From Sulfurimonas sp. (GTDB taxonomy: Bacteria; Campylobacterota; Campylobacteria; Campylobacterales; Sulfurimonadaceae): a stretch of DNA of 18,128 bases. Position numbers and translations under genes: made by a program. The notes beneath the pieces were generated by a model, which did no database searches, had not been told where the DNA came from, and saw nothing but the letters and a program-made list of their open reading frames with translations. Numbering within the stretch: position 1 is the first letter of the stretch; each line of letters begins with the position of its first letter. Shown piece by piece: positions 1-7,590 of the stretch. The DNA lies in the NCBI GenBank assembly GCA_026988735.1, contig JALSKR010000095.1:1-18128 (forward strand), in the 5' to 3' direction.

Positions 1-1457
1 CCAGCGGGAGCGGGAAGTCTATACTTATGGAGTCTATTTTGGCATCTGTGGGTGGGACTTCTTGTGATGCCAGTATTTGTGAGAGCAGTGTTACTTGGGA
101 GATTGATGAGGAGCAGACTGGCATTCAAAATGATGAGCCAAATGTATTTAAGCATATCAAAAAAGAGAAGTCACGCTATTTTATAAACAATCAAAGCCTT
201 TCAAAAAAGTCTATTTCTTTGGTTGCTGCAAATTATTTGCGGCATTTGAGTTTGAAAGACTTTAGTGATTTTGAAAATGAAAACCTACTTGATATTTTGG
301 ACAACAGAGCAGGGGCGAAGTCTCAAAAAATTACAAAACTAAAAGAAAAATATCAAAAGAGTTTTTTAGCGTACAAAGAGGTCAAAAAAGCTTTACATGT
401 AATAGCTGAAGAAGAGAGAAAAATAGTAGAGCTTAAAGAGTTTGCAGCCTATGAGATCAAAAAAATACAAGACATAAACCCGAGTGCCGGTGAAGATGAA
501 GAGCTGTTACGCATAAAAAAAGAACTCTCCAAAAAAGAGAAGGTTTTAGGCAGTATTGAGTCCGCAAATGAGATTTTCAATTATGAACATCTGGTTTCTT
601 CCGCCTTGGAAGCCTTGGATGAGCAGAGCGGTTTTTTTGATGATGCGATGAATGAGCTTAGAAACATTTTGGAAAGTGCACAGGAGCGTTTTAGCGCACT
701 TGAGGAAGTTGATGTGGAAGAGGTACTTAACCGCATAGAAGAGCTAAGCGGACTCAAACGACGGTATGGAAGCATAGAAGAGGCTTTGGAGTACAAAAAA
801 CAAAAAGAGTTGGAACTGCAAAAATATGAAAATATAGAAGTAGAAAAGAATGACTTACATGTAAAGTACGAAAAACTCTCAACAGAGGTAAAAGAGCTTG
901 CTGATGAGCTGAGTGCCTTGCGGGAAAAAGCGTTGGGTGCGTTTGAAAAAGATTTGAACAACTATTTGAACAGTTTATATTTGCGCAATGCAAAAATTCA
1001 TATAAACAGAGTTGAATATGATGTGCACGGACAGGATAAACTAGAGATAGAACTAGATGATACAGAACTTTCCAAAATAAGTACAGGAGAGTTTAACAGG
1101 CTTCGTTTGGCTGTACTGGCTTTAAAATCAGAGTTTATGAGCAGTAACGGCGGTGTTTTAATGCTAGATGAAATAGATGCAAACCTGAGTGGTGAAGAGT
1201 CTATGAGTGTGGCAAAAGTGCTCAAACAGCTCTCAAAACATTTTCAGATTTTTGTGATTTCACACCAGCCACAGCTTACTTCTATGGGTGATCAGCACTT
1301 TTTAGTCTATAAAGATGGTAAAATATCAAAAACAAAAGAGCTCAACATGAATGAACGCGTAGATGAAATAGCCAGAATTATAAGCGGTGAAAGTATCTCA
1401 GAGGAAGCCAAAAAATTTGCAAAAGAGCTGCTGGAGGCAAGTAAATGTGTTTCGTGA
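1..1457 (+). CDS. recN: DNA repair ATPase RecN (5' end outside window)
   Basis: SMC-like ATPase acting in double-strand break repair in the cytoplasm. The first full codon is at base 3 and reads S-G-S-G-K-S, the end of a Walker A loop, so the true start lies upstream and the gene is partial. A long charged coiled-coil stretch fills about bases 330-960. The C-terminal ATPase half then has a signature segment I-S-T-G-E-F-N-R-L (about 1077-1104), Walker B V-L-M-L-D-E-I-D (about 1155-1178) and an H-loop V-I-S-H-Q-P-Q. Signature, Walker B with D-loop, and H-loop in this order fit RecN. The signature reads STGEF rather than the usual SGGE, a divergent form. The stop overlaps the next small gene by 13 bases. 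Other SMC-type ATPases are less likely because of the short coiled coil and the RecN-like tail after the H-loop. Confidence 0.93.
   Translation, partial: SGSGKSILMESILASVGGTSCDASICESSVTWEIDEEQTGIQNDEPNVFKHIKKEKSRYFINNQSLSKKSISLVAANYLRHLSLKDFSDFENENLLDILDNRAGAKSQKITKLKEKYQKSFLAYKEVKKALHVIAEEERKIVELKEFAAYEIKKIQDINPSAGEDEELLRIKKELSKKEKVLGSIESANEIFNYEHLVSSALEALDEQSGFFDDAMNELRNILESAQERFSALEEVDVEEVLNRIEELSGLKRRYGSIEEALEYKKQKELELQKYENIEVEKNDLHVKYEKLSTEVKELADELSALREKALGAFEKDLNNYLNSLYLRNAKIHINRVEYDVHGQDKLEIELDDTELSKISTGEFNRLRLAVLALKSEFMSSNGGVLMLDEIDANLSGEESMSVAKVLKQLSKHFQIFVISHQPQLTSMGDQHFLVYKDGKISKTKELNMNERVDEIARIISGESISEEAKKFAKELLEASKCVS
393..402. repeat. TTACATGTAA palindrome, copy 1 (recN)
   Basis: Exact match, read Leu-His-Val in the coiled-coil part of recN. 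Confidence 0.9.
855..864. repeat. TTACATGTAA palindrome, copy 2 (recN)
   Basis: Exact match, read Leu-His-Val-Lys in recN. Confidence 0.9.
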
Positions 1458-1615
1458 TTTCCATTGTCGGGCTATTTTTAGCCTACAATTTTTATAATTC
1501 TGGCAATATGCTTCTGGCAGGCGGTTCTGTTTTAGTATCTGCGTTTTTTATATTTTTGATGATACGAAACATATTACATGTAAAGAAAATAAGAGAAGAG
1601 AAAAATGATAATTGA
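1445..1615 (+). CDS. Small membrane protein between recN and tatD, function unknown
   Basis: A 56-residue protein starting at ATG 1445 and ending TGA 1613-1615. It overlaps recN by 13 bases and tatD by 11, the spacing of a translationally coupled gene. It has two hydrophobic segments (about residues 2-17 and 22-43) separated by a short polar turn with N-F-Y-N-S-G-N, then a basic, charged tail (H-V-K-K-I-R-E-E-K). This predicts a two-helix hairpin in the inner membrane with a cytoplasmic C-terminus. The compact hydrophobic pattern and the exact fit between two genes argue for a real gene. I do not recognise a family. It carries one copy of the TTACATGTAA palindrome, read as Leu-His-Val. Confidence 0.7.
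   Translation: MCFVISIVGLFLAYNFYNSGNMLLAGGSVLVSAFFIFLMIRNILHVKKIREEKNDN
1574..1583. repeat. TTACATGTAA palindrome, copy 3 (small membrane gene)
   Basis: Exact match, read Leu-His-Val-Lys just after the second hydrophobic segment; 22 bases before the tatD ATG. Confidence 0.9.
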
Positions 1616-2381
1616 TACCCATATACATTTGGATGATGAACGATACGATGAAGATTTGGATGCAGTGCTAGAGCGTGCAAGAAAGGGCGGGGTGAAGCGT
1701 TTTATCATTCCCGGAGCAGATTTAAGCACCTTGGAAAAAGCCATTGGTATTGCTGAGCGTTATGATGATGTATACTTTGCTATTGGGGTGCATCCTTATG
1801 ATATTAAAGGTTTTGATTTAAGTTACTTTGAAAAATATGTAGGGCATGAAAAGTGTGTTGCCATTGGTGAATGTGGTATGGATTACTTTCGTCTTGAAGG
1901 CAGTGATGAAGAGAAGCAAAAAGAGAAAGAGGCGCAGGCAAAGGTGTTTGTAGCGCAAATAGAATTTGCCAAAAAACATAAAAAACCGTTGATAGTGCAT
2001 ATTCGCAATGCTTCACATGATGCCAAAATGCTGCTTTTAGAACATAATGCCGGTGAAGTAGGTGGAGTTTTGCACTGTTTTAATGCAGATGATGAACTGT
2101 TAAGTCTTGCAAATGAAAACTTTTACTTTGGTATAGGCGGTGTGTTGACTTTTAAAAATGCAAAAAAGCTGGTTAACATACTACCACGTATTCCAAAAGA
2201 GAAGCTTATTATAGAGACCGACGGACCGTATTTGACACCGACACCGCATCGTGGTGAGCGAAATGAACCGCTTTATACGACTTTTGTAGCGCAAAAAATG
2301 TCAGAAATTTTAGAAATTCCAAGAGAGGAAATCGAAAAAATAACAACAGAAAATGCCCTAAAACTCTTTCATATTTCTTAA
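1605..2381 (+). CDS. tatD: TatD family metal-dependent DNase
   Basis: TatD-type hydrolase of 258 residues, the usual family length. Family members are metal-dependent cytoplasmic nucleases. Visible metal-site residues are D4-T-H6-I-H8 at the N-terminus, G-E89-C-G-M-D in the middle, V-H132-I-R, L-H157-C-F, and E204-T-D206-G-P-Y-L followed by the typical P-x-P-H-R-G-x-x-N-E-P stretch. The start is supported by the purine-rich AAGAGAAGAGAAAA just before ATG 1605. The gene overlaps the preceding small membrane gene, so it is probably cotranscribed with recN. It could equally be named YcfH/YjjV within the same family. The physiological substrate cannot be told from sequence. Confidence 0.95.
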   Translation: MIIDTHIHLDDERYDEDLDAVLERARKGGVKRFIIPGADLSTLEKAIGIAERYDDVYFAIGVHPYDIKGFDLSYFEKYVGHEKCVAIGECGMDYFRLEGSDEEKQKEKEAQAKVFVAQIEFAKKHKKPLIVHIRNASHDAKMLLLEHNAGEVGGVLHCFNADDELLSLANENFYFGIGGVLTFKNAKKLVNILPRIPKEKLIIETDGPYLTPTPHRGERNEPLYTTFVAQKMSEILEIPREEIEKITTENALKLFHIS

Positions 2382-2397
2382 TATTAATACAGCCACA

Positions 2398-2432
2398 ACT
2401 TTTTTTAATACTATTTTAGATAAAATAGCATA
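2398..2432 (+). promoter_or_regulatory. Candidate promoter of the envelope operon
   Basis: The gap between tatD and the lytic transglycosylase gene is AT-rich. It holds a T-tract (about 2399-2406) and a GA-TAAAAT element (TAAAAT at 2421-2426) about 28 bases before the ATG. A T-rich upstream region with a good -10 and no clear -35 fits the housekeeping sigma promoter style described for Campylobacterota. This is inference. No terminator hairpin is visible after tatD, so readthrough from recN-tatD is also possible. Confidence 0.4.
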
Positions 2433-2454
2433 AATTAAAATTAAAAAGTTGTCT

Positions 2455-3678
2455 ATGATTAAATTTATATTAACCTTATGTTTTCCTTTGTTACTGATGG
2501 CAAATTTGACCTATGAATCAAATTATAACAAAGAGTTGGCTTTGTTAGACTCGTTTGATATCGAACCGTCATTTTTGTATGACCCTGTAATGAACAGAAT
2601 GAAAGCCAAAACATTGTCAAGAGATAAGCATTTCTTCAAAGCGATGGAAGATGCCTATCTCTTTATTCCCGCTATTAAAAGTACGCTTTCAAAATACAAT
2701 GTTCCCCAGGAATTTCTCTATCTTGCTATGGCTGAATCAAATTTTCATACAAAGGCTTACTCCAATAAAAGAGCAGCGGGATTATGGCAATTTATGCCTG
2801 CAACAGGAAAACTGTTTCATCTCAAGATTGATGAGTATGTAGATGAGAGGCGTGACCTAATAAAGTCAACGGAAGCTGCGGCGAAATACCTCTCAGCACT
2901 GCACAAGCGATTTGGAAAGTGGTATTTGGCTGCTATTGCCTATAACTGTGGTGGCGGTGCATTAAGCAAGGCTATCAGAAGAGCAAAAACAGATAAATTG
3001 TCAGTTTTACTGAATCCAAAAAAGCACTATATTCCAAGAGAGAGCCGCTACTATATACGCAAAATCGTTGCCCTTGCACTCATAGGCAGTGATGAACAGT
3101 ATATGCTGCACAGTGAGTATGAGTATCTTTTAAATCGTGCGAATGCCTACTCGATTGCTACTGTGAAATTACCTCGAGGAGAGTCATTGTCACGGCTCTC
3201 AAAGCTGATTCATATTCCGTTAAAAGACCTCAGAAAGCTCAACAGGCATTTAAAGTATGATTTCGTTCCACCCTATGCTGATGGATATGACGTATACATA
3301 CCTTATATCAAACTTTCAGAGTATAAACAAAAATATTACAAAGAACCTATGCAGAATATTTACAAGGTACATGTAGTGAGGCGTGGAGAAAACCTTTCTC
3401 GTATCGGTAAAAAGTATGGTGTTTCATACAAGGTTATAAAAGATTTCAACAAGTTGCGAACAAATCGTTTGCGAATCAGGCAAAAGCTTATTATTCCTAT
3501 AGCGAAAAGTATTAAACATCAAAAGTTTAAAAGCAAGCATTATTATATGGTTAAAAAAGGAGACTCTTTAGGTTCTATCGCAAGAGCTCATAAAATCAGT
3601 ATTAAAAATATACGGGCACAAAACAATATCAAAGGCTCTTTGATCCGGGTCGGTGAGAGGTTAAAACTGTATGAATAA
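2455..3678 (+). CDS. mltD: Membrane-bound lytic transglycosylase, MltD type, with LysM repeats
   Basis: Exported peptidoglycan-cleaving enzyme of 407 residues. A signal peptide covers residues 1-16 (cleavage expected after L-L-L-M-A). The SLT catalytic domain follows: catalytic Glu is E94 in A-M-A-E-S-N-F, then [12 protein letters not shown] (about 107-118) and A-I-A-Y-N-C-G-G-G. The C-terminal half carries two clear LysM peptidoglycan-binding repeats (beginning near V-V-R-R-G-E-N-L and M-V-K-K-G-D-S-L) and a weaker one before them. ATG 2455 was chosen. An in-frame TTG two codons upstream is possible, but neither has a strong ribosome binding site. It overlaps rlpA by 8 bases, which suggests joint action on septal or side-wall glycan strands. 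Confidence 0.92.
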   Translation: MIKFILTLCFPLLLMANLTYESNYNKELALLDSFDIEPSFLYDPVMNRMKAKTLSRDKHFFKAMEDAYLFIPAIKSTLSKYNVPQEFLYLAMAESNFHTKAYSNKRAAGLWQFMPATGKLFHLKIDEYVDERRDLIKSTEAAAKYLSALHKRFGKWYLAAIAYNCGGGALSKAIRRAKTDKLSVLLNPKKHYIPRESRYYIRKIVALALIGSDEQYMLHSEYEYLLNRANAYSIATVKLPRGESLSRLSKLIHIPLKDLRKLNRHLKYDFVPPYADGYDVYIPYIKLSEYKQKYYKEPMQNIYKVHVVRRGENLSRIGKKYGVSYKVIKDFNKLRTNRLRIRQKLIIPIAKSIKHQKFKSKHYYMVKKGDSLGSIARAHKISIKNIRAQNNIKGSLIRVGERLKLYE

Positions 3679-4456
3679 GCTGTTTTTGTTTTTTTTAGCC
3701 GGTATTGTTTTGTTTATAAGCGGATGCAGTACGCGAGGTCCAAACAGCTACAGGCATTATAAACATTCTGAACCAACTTACTACAATGAAACAAAATATT
3801 CGCATCCGACAATGCGACCTTATGTTGTGCATGGCAAGCGATACTATCCGACAGTTGTAAGTGTCGGGGACAGATTTCGCGGTAATGCAAGCTGGTACGG
3901 TCCAAATTTTCACGGAAAGTTTACATCCAATGGTGAGCGATACAATATGTGGGATATGACGGCTGCACATAAAACACTACCGATGAATACAATCGTCAGA
4001 GTGACCAACAGAAGAAACGGCAAAAGTACAGTTGTGCGCATAAATGACAGAGGTCCTTTTGTCTCGACAAGAATTATAGACCTCTCAAAAGCGGCTGCTT
4101 CAAAAATAGATATGATAGGGACGGGAACTGCTCCTGTAACTCTTGAAGTACTTGGTTTTGCAGGAAAGGGTAAAAACAAAATACCAAATAAAAAACAGTT
4201 GAAAAAATCACCTAAAAGTGTGGAATTAAGTAGTTTCGCATTGCAGATAGCCTCTTTTTCAAACATAAACGGTGCAATAAAAACACAAGAAAAATATAAC
4301 AATACAGACGGATACACAACAGTCATCAAAGATATGCAAACACCAAACGGAAGAATGTTCAAAGTCTGGCTCAAGGGCTTTAAAAGTGAACAAGAAGCAA
4401 GAGACTACAAAGCAAACGGCATTTTTAAAGGTGCATTTATAGTGAGAGAGGATTAA
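3671..4456 (+). CDS. rlpA: RlpA family lipoprotein lytic transglycosylase with SPOR domain
   Basis: Outer-membrane lipoprotein of 261 residues that binds or cleaves denuded glycan strands. A lipobox I-S-G-C19 marks the lipid-modified cysteine. The double-psi beta-barrel domain spans about residues 70-163, starting G-N-A-S-W-Y-G. The residues that match the catalytic set known from Pseudomonas RlpA are E89, H100 and D126, and their 11 and 26 residue spacings match that enzyme. A SPOR domain for septal peptidoglycan lies at about 188-261 (F-A-L-Q-I-A-S-F-S). All three modules are intact, so it is probably active. The start overlaps the upstream transglycosylase gene, with GAGAGG nine bases before ATG acting as ribosome binding site. 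Confidence 0.95.
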   Translation: MNKLFLFFLAGIVLFISGCSTRGPNSYRHYKHSEPTYYNETKYSHPTMRPYVVHGKRYYPTVVSVGDRFRGNASWYGPNFHGKFTSNGERYNMWDMTAAHKTLPMNTIVRVTNRRNGKSTVVRINDRGPFVSTRIIDLSKAAASKIDMIGTGTAPVTLEVLGFAGKGKNKIPNKKQLKKSPKSVELSSFALQIASFSNINGAIKTQEKYNNTDGYTTVIKDMQTPNGRMFKVWLKGFKSEQEARDYKANGIFKGAFIVRED

Positions 4457-4458
4457 AA

Positions 4459-5031
4459 ATGATTACAAAAACCAGAACAACAAAAGAGACAGACATTACA
4501 GTAGCATTGGACATTAACGGAACTGGAAAGAGCAATATAGACACAGGTGTAGGCTTTTTAGACCACATGCTGGAGAGTTTTTCCAAGCACTCGTTAATTG
4601 ATTTGGATATTACATGTAAAGGCGATACACACATTGATGACCATCACAGTGTGGAAGATGTAGGAATTGTTCTTGGTTCACTACTGGCTCAGGCGATTTA
4701 TCCTGTAAAAAATATGGAGCGTTTTGGAAGTGCAAACATAGTCATGGATGAGGCATGCGTCTCTTGTGATTTGGATTTAAGCAATCGCCCGTTTTTGGTG
4801 TATGAACTCAATGTCAGCGGAAAAGTAGGGCAGTTCGATACAGAACTTGTTGAGGAATTTTTTCGTGCTTTAGCTCTGAATGCCAGAATCAGCATGCACA
4901 TTATAGAGTGTCGCGGGAAGAATAAGCACCATATCATAGAAGCGGCTTTTAAATCAGTTGCAGTGGCACTCAGACGTGCTACGGCAAAGAATGAAAGAAT
5001 TGGTATACCAAGTACAAAAGATGTTTTATGA
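4459..5031 (+). CDS. hisB: Imidazoleglycerol-phosphate dehydratase
   Basis: Histidine biosynthesis enzyme converting imidazole-glycerol phosphate to imidazole-acetol phosphate, with Mn2+. It is 190 residues long, the monofunctional form without the phosphatase half found in E. coli HisB. Metal-ligand repeats are clear: G-F-L-D-H36-M-L, H44, D-T-H58-I-D-D-H62-H63-S-V-E66-D, and K-H157-H158-I-I-E161-A-A-F-K. Start ATG 4459 follows AGAGGA with good spacing, two bases after the rlpA stop. It shares ATGA with kdsC. No other his genes are in the window, so this is a lone biosynthetic gene inside a cell-envelope operon. Confidence 0.97.
   Translation: MITKTRTTKETDITVALDINGTGKSNIDTGVGFLDHMLESFSKHSLIDLDITCKGDTHIDDHHSVEDVGIVLGSLLAQAIYPVKNMERFGSANIVMDEACVSCDLDLSNRPFLVYELNVSGKVGQFDTELVEEFFRALALNARISMHIIECRGKNKHHIIEAAFKSVAVALRRATAKNERIGIPSTKDVL
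4610..4619. repeat. TTACATGTAA palindrome, copy 4 (hisB)
   Basis: Exact match, read Ile-Thr-Cys-Lys at residues 51-54 of HisB, shortly before the first histidine cluster. Confidence 0.9.
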
Positions 5032-5522
5032 TTAAACTAATAGTGTTGGATGTTGACGGTTGTTTAACTGATGGTAAACTTATATACTCAGCCGAAGGGT
5101 ATGAGAGTAAAAACTTTAATGTAAAAGACGGACTGGGCATAACAACCTGGATAAAAACAGGAAACCATGTGGCTATCATTACGGGCAGAAATTCTCCTAT
5201 AGTTGAAAAAAGAGCCAAAGAACTTGGAGTGCAGCATCTCTATCAAGGTATACGAGACAAAGAACGTGTCATAAAAGAGATTGTTGCTTCCTTGGGTTTA
5301 CAGTTTTATGAAGTCGCTGTAATCGGTGATGATTTGAATGACTACAATATGCTCTCTCTTGCAGGCAGAAGTTTTACACCGAGTGACGGGCACGATGAGA
5401 TTAAAAAAATTGTCAATACAGTACTTTCAAAAAGTGGCGGTAATGGTGCGGTAAGAGAGATGATAGATATTTTAGTAGAAGAAAACGACCAAAAAGAAGC
5501 ATTTTTATCGGTTTGGTTGTAA
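5028..5522 (+). CDS. kdsC: 3-deoxy-D-manno-octulosonate 8-phosphate phosphatase
   Basis: HAD-family phosphatase making Kdo from Kdo-8-phosphate, for the LPS inner core. It is 164 residues, typical of tetrameric capless KdsC. Motif I is L-D8-V-D10-G-C-L-T-D, motif II I-I-T-G-R-N-S (about 50-56), motif III lysine K78 in R-D-K-E, motif IV G-D101-D102-L-N-D105. The ATG overlaps the hisB stop in ATGA, so translation is coupled. Its stop codon TAA is part of the AAGGAG ribosome binding site for the next gene. It fits with lptC and lptA downstream as an LPS synthesis and transport cluster. Confidence 0.95.
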   Translation: MIKLIVLDVDGCLTDGKLIYSAEGYESKNFNVKDGLGITTWIKTGNHVAIITGRNSPIVEKRAKELGVQHLYQGIRDKERVIKEIVASLGLQFYEVAVIGDDLNDYNMLSLAGRSFTPSDGHDEIKKIVNTVLSKSGGNGAVREMIDILVEENDQKEAFLSVWL

Positions 5523-5526
5523 GGAG
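5521..5526 (+). promoter_or_regulatory. Ribosome binding site that places the lptC start at an ATT codon
   Basis: AAGGAG overlaps the kdsC stop codon. Six bases downstream sits an in-frame ATT at 5533 that opens the lptC reading frame. No ATG, GTG or TTG occurs in that frame between the upstream stop at 5527-5529 and ATG 5590. The first standard start lies about 63 bases from this site, too far to use it. Confidence 0.65.
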
Positions 5527-5532
5527 TAAGTT

Positions 5533-6051
5533 ATTAATATCAATATCTTTTTAACTTTTGTTATCACTGTTTTACTGGTAATATTCTTTATGTTTAAACC
5601 AATGGATGTAAAAATACACCATTTTAAAGATGTTCCTTTATTTGAACTGAGTGATTTCACCATGTATGAACTCAACACTGCAGGTTTATCAACAATACTT
5701 CTTGGCAGTACAAGTACAAGATATGCTGACAGATATACAATTGCAGATATGGATTATACAGATAATTCAAAAAAATATATTGCCAATATGGTTTCTGATT
5801 TTGGGGTCTATAAAAATGAAATTGTAGAGTTAAACGGTCATGTCGCCTATGTGAGAGAAGACGGTTTGACATTCAAAAGCCAAAAAGCACTGTATAATAA
5901 AAAAACAGCAGATGTCATCAGTGATACGAAATATACAGCTTACCTGAATGATAATATTGTCACTGGTGATTATATAAAATACAACAATATTTCAAAAAAG
6001 ATTTATTCTAAAAATGTTGTTGCCATATATCAATTAAAAGAGGAAAAATAG
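5533..6051 (+). CDS. lptC: LPS export protein LptC, probable ATT start
   Basis: Single-span membrane protein that links the LptBFG transporter to LptA in moving LPS across the periplasm. With the ATT start it is 172 residues. A short N-x-N-I-N leader is followed by one membrane helix (F-L-T-F-V-I-T-V-L-L-V-I-F-F) and a periplasmic beta-jellyroll-like domain with repeated short strands (D-Y-T-D-N-S, L-N-G-H-V-A-Y, D-N-I-V-T-G-D). An ATG at 5590 would remove the whole membrane anchor and leaves its strong ribosome binding site unused, so I prefer ATT 5533. The family call rests on size, topology and position between kdsC and lptA. The stop directly abuts the lptA ATG. A sequencing error near the start is the main alternative. 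Confidence 0.8.
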   Translation: MNINIFLTFVITVLLVIFFMFKPMDVKIHHFKDVPLFELSDFTMYELNTAGLSTILLGSTSTRYADRYTIADMDYTDNSKKYIANMVSDFGVYKNEIVELNGHVAYVREDGLTFKSQKALYNKKTADVISDTKYTAYLNDNIVTGDYIKYNNISKKIYSKNVVAIYQLKEEK

Positions 6052-6525
6052 ATGAAATATCTACTTATACTAACACTTTTTCTACAGACTCTACTCTTTT
6101 CACAGGAGCTTAAAATTAAAGCGGATGAGTTCAGAGGCGATCAAAACAAAGGTATTTCAGTCTTTACCGGACATGTAAGAATCAAAAAAGTCAATGACGA
6201 ACTCAATGCTTCCAAGGTGACTGTATATACAGATAAAAACAACAAGCCTACAAAATTTGTAGCGGTTGGAAATGCCTCTTTTGTAATTAAAACAGCAGAA
6301 GGCGCAAATTACAGAGGTGTAGCTCAAAAAGTAGTCTATCTGCCGTTAAAAAAAGAGTATCATTTTTTTGGAAATGTTCACCTGCAGCAACTTGATGACA
6401 AAAAAGAGATTTTCGGTGATGAAGTTATTTTGCAGGCCATAAGCGGAAAAGCTTATGCCAAAGGTGTTGCAAAAGAGCCTGTCATAATGATATTTGACAT
6501 CAAAGACGAAAAGGAAAAAAAATGA
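6052..6525 (+). CDS. lptA: Periplasmic LPS-binding protein LptA (OstA-like)
   Basis: Periplasmic bridge protein carrying LPS from LptC to the outer-membrane LptD. It is 157 residues with a signal peptide (residues 1-17, L-L-F-S then Q-E-L) and an OstA-type domain built of short beta strands: I-K-A-D-E-F-R-G-D, F-T-G-H-V-R-I-K, N-A-S-K-V-T-V-Y, F-V-A-V-G-N-A-S-F and F-F-G-N-V-H-L. These strand motifs are typical of LptA. It starts one base after the lptC stop and ends in an ATGA overlap with yihA, so the three are translated together. GAGGAAAAATAG supplies the ribosome binding site. Confidence 0.93.
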   Translation: MKYLLILTLFLQTLLFSQELKIKADEFRGDQNKGISVFTGHVRIKKVNDELNASKVTVYTDKNNKPTKFVAVGNASFVIKTAEGANYRGVAQKVVYLPLKKEYHFFGNVHLQQLDDKKEIFGDEVILQAISGKAYAKGVAKEPVIMIFDIKDEKEKK

Positions 6526-7139
6526 TAGACATTGTTGATGCAAAGTTTATAACATCGGCTCCGAATGTCAATGCAGCTCCGGAGTCCGAAGAGCAGAATG
6601 AAGTAGTGTTTATGGCACGCTCAAATGTTGGAAAAAGTTCACTGCTCAATGCTTTGACAAATCATAAAGGATTGGCTAAAGTCTCTTCCACACCGGGAAA
6701 AACAAAGCTTATAAACTATTTTGATGTTACTTTTTTGGACCGAGAAACCTCTAATAAAGTTGTAGCAAAATTTGTAGATTTACCTGGTTTTGGCTATGCA
6801 AAAGTTGCTAAATCCATGAAAAGTGACTGGGAAAAGAACCTGACAGACTATATAGCCAACAGAGAAGAGATAAAGATTTTTATACATCTTATAGACTCCA
6901 GACATCCTCACTTGGAAATAGATACTGCTGTGAGTGATTTTCTTTTTAGAACTGCCAGAGAAAATCAGTATATCATTCAGATTTTTACAAAAATAGACAA
7001 GTTAAATCAAAAAGAACAGAGTGCCCTTCGAAAAGAGTTTCCAAATGCTTTAATGGTTTCAAGTGCAAAAAAAAGAGGAATCCATAAGATTGTTCAAGTG
7101 ATTTATGACATATTGCAAGAGAAAACAGATGAAGGTTGA
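6522..7139 (+). CDS. yihA: Ribosome biogenesis GTP-binding protein YihA/EngB/YsxC
   Basis: Essential GTPase of large-subunit ribosome assembly, 205 residues. G1 is A-R-S-N-V-G37-K38-S39-S. The first residue of the P-loop is Ala32 where most family members have Gly. G2 region is around S-S-T-P-G-K-T, G3 D-L-P-G-F-G-Y-A, G4 T-K-I-D-K and G5 S-S-A-K-K. The order and the K-V-S-S-T-P-G-K-T-K element identify EngB rather than Era or Der. It overlaps lptA by ATGA, and its last 11 bases overlap the acetyltransferase gene. Placement after lptA is a known arrangement in Campylobacterota, probably for coexpression with growth. Confidence 0.95.
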   Translation: MIDIVDAKFITSAPNVNAAPESEEQNEVVFMARSNVGKSSLLNALTNHKGLAKVSSTPGKTKLINYFDVTFLDRETSNKVVAKFVDLPGFGYAKVAKSMKSDWEKNLTDYIANREEIKIFIHLIDSRHPHLEIDTAVSDFLFRTARENQYIIQIFTKIDKLNQKEQSALRKEFPNALMVSSAKKRGIHKIVQVIYDILQEKTDEG

Positions 7140-7590
7140 CTACATCAAGGCGAAACTCTCAGATATTGAGAAAATGAGGGAACTGGTACAACCGGAAGTG
7201 CAAAGCGGTATCATATTAGAAAGAAATGAAGATGAAATAGCAACAAATATCCGTTCATATACTTTGGCTTTTTTAGACGCTGAGCTTGTTGGTTTTACGG
7301 CGCTTCATATCCATACAAGATATCTTGGTGAAATACGCTCTTTGGTTGTCAAAGAGGGATTTCGCGGGCAGAAAATAGGAGAAAATTTAGTTGCTTGTGC
7401 ACTTGATGAAGGCAGAGTGTTTGGTCTTCAAAAAGTGTTAAGCCTTACCTACAAACAGTCTTTTTTTGAAAGACTGGGGTTTATAGAAATCCCAAAAGAG
7501 TCTCTTCCTGAACATAAAATTTGGGCTGATTGTATTAAATGTAAACACTTTCCGATATGCAACGAAGTATCTCTCATCAAAAACCTGTAA
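7129..7590 (+). CDS. GNAT acetyltransferase, probable short-form N-acetylglutamate synthase
   Basis: A 153-residue GNAT-fold protein. The acetyl-CoA binding segment is R-S-L-V-V-K-E-G-F-R-G-Q-K-I-G-E-N-L, the classic V-x-x-x-x-R-G-x-G/K-x-G pattern. The C-terminus carries D-C-I-K-C-K-H-F-P-I-C-N-E, a cysteine-rich tail that I associate with short, single-domain N-acetylglutamate synthases of the arginine pathway (ArgA-like, without the kinase-fold domain). That role is inference. A generic N-acetyltransferase cannot be excluded. Start ATG 7129 was chosen over an upstream ATG 7105 because it follows CAAGAGA at proper spacing and gives the family-like start V-D-Y-I-K-A-K. It overlaps both neighbours, so it belongs to the operon. 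Confidence 0.8.
   Translation: MKVDYIKAKLSDIEKMRELVQPEVQSGIILERNEDEIATNIRSYTLAFLDAELVGFTALHIHTRYLGEIRSLVVKEGFRGQKIGENLVACALDEGRVFGLQKVLSLTYKQSFFERLGFIEIPKESLPEHKIWADCIKCKHFPICNEVSLIKNL

Noticed and set aside
3910..4374. 154-codon open frame on the minus strand within rlpA
   Set aside because: It lies entirely opposite intact DPBB and SPOR coding sequence and has no family features.
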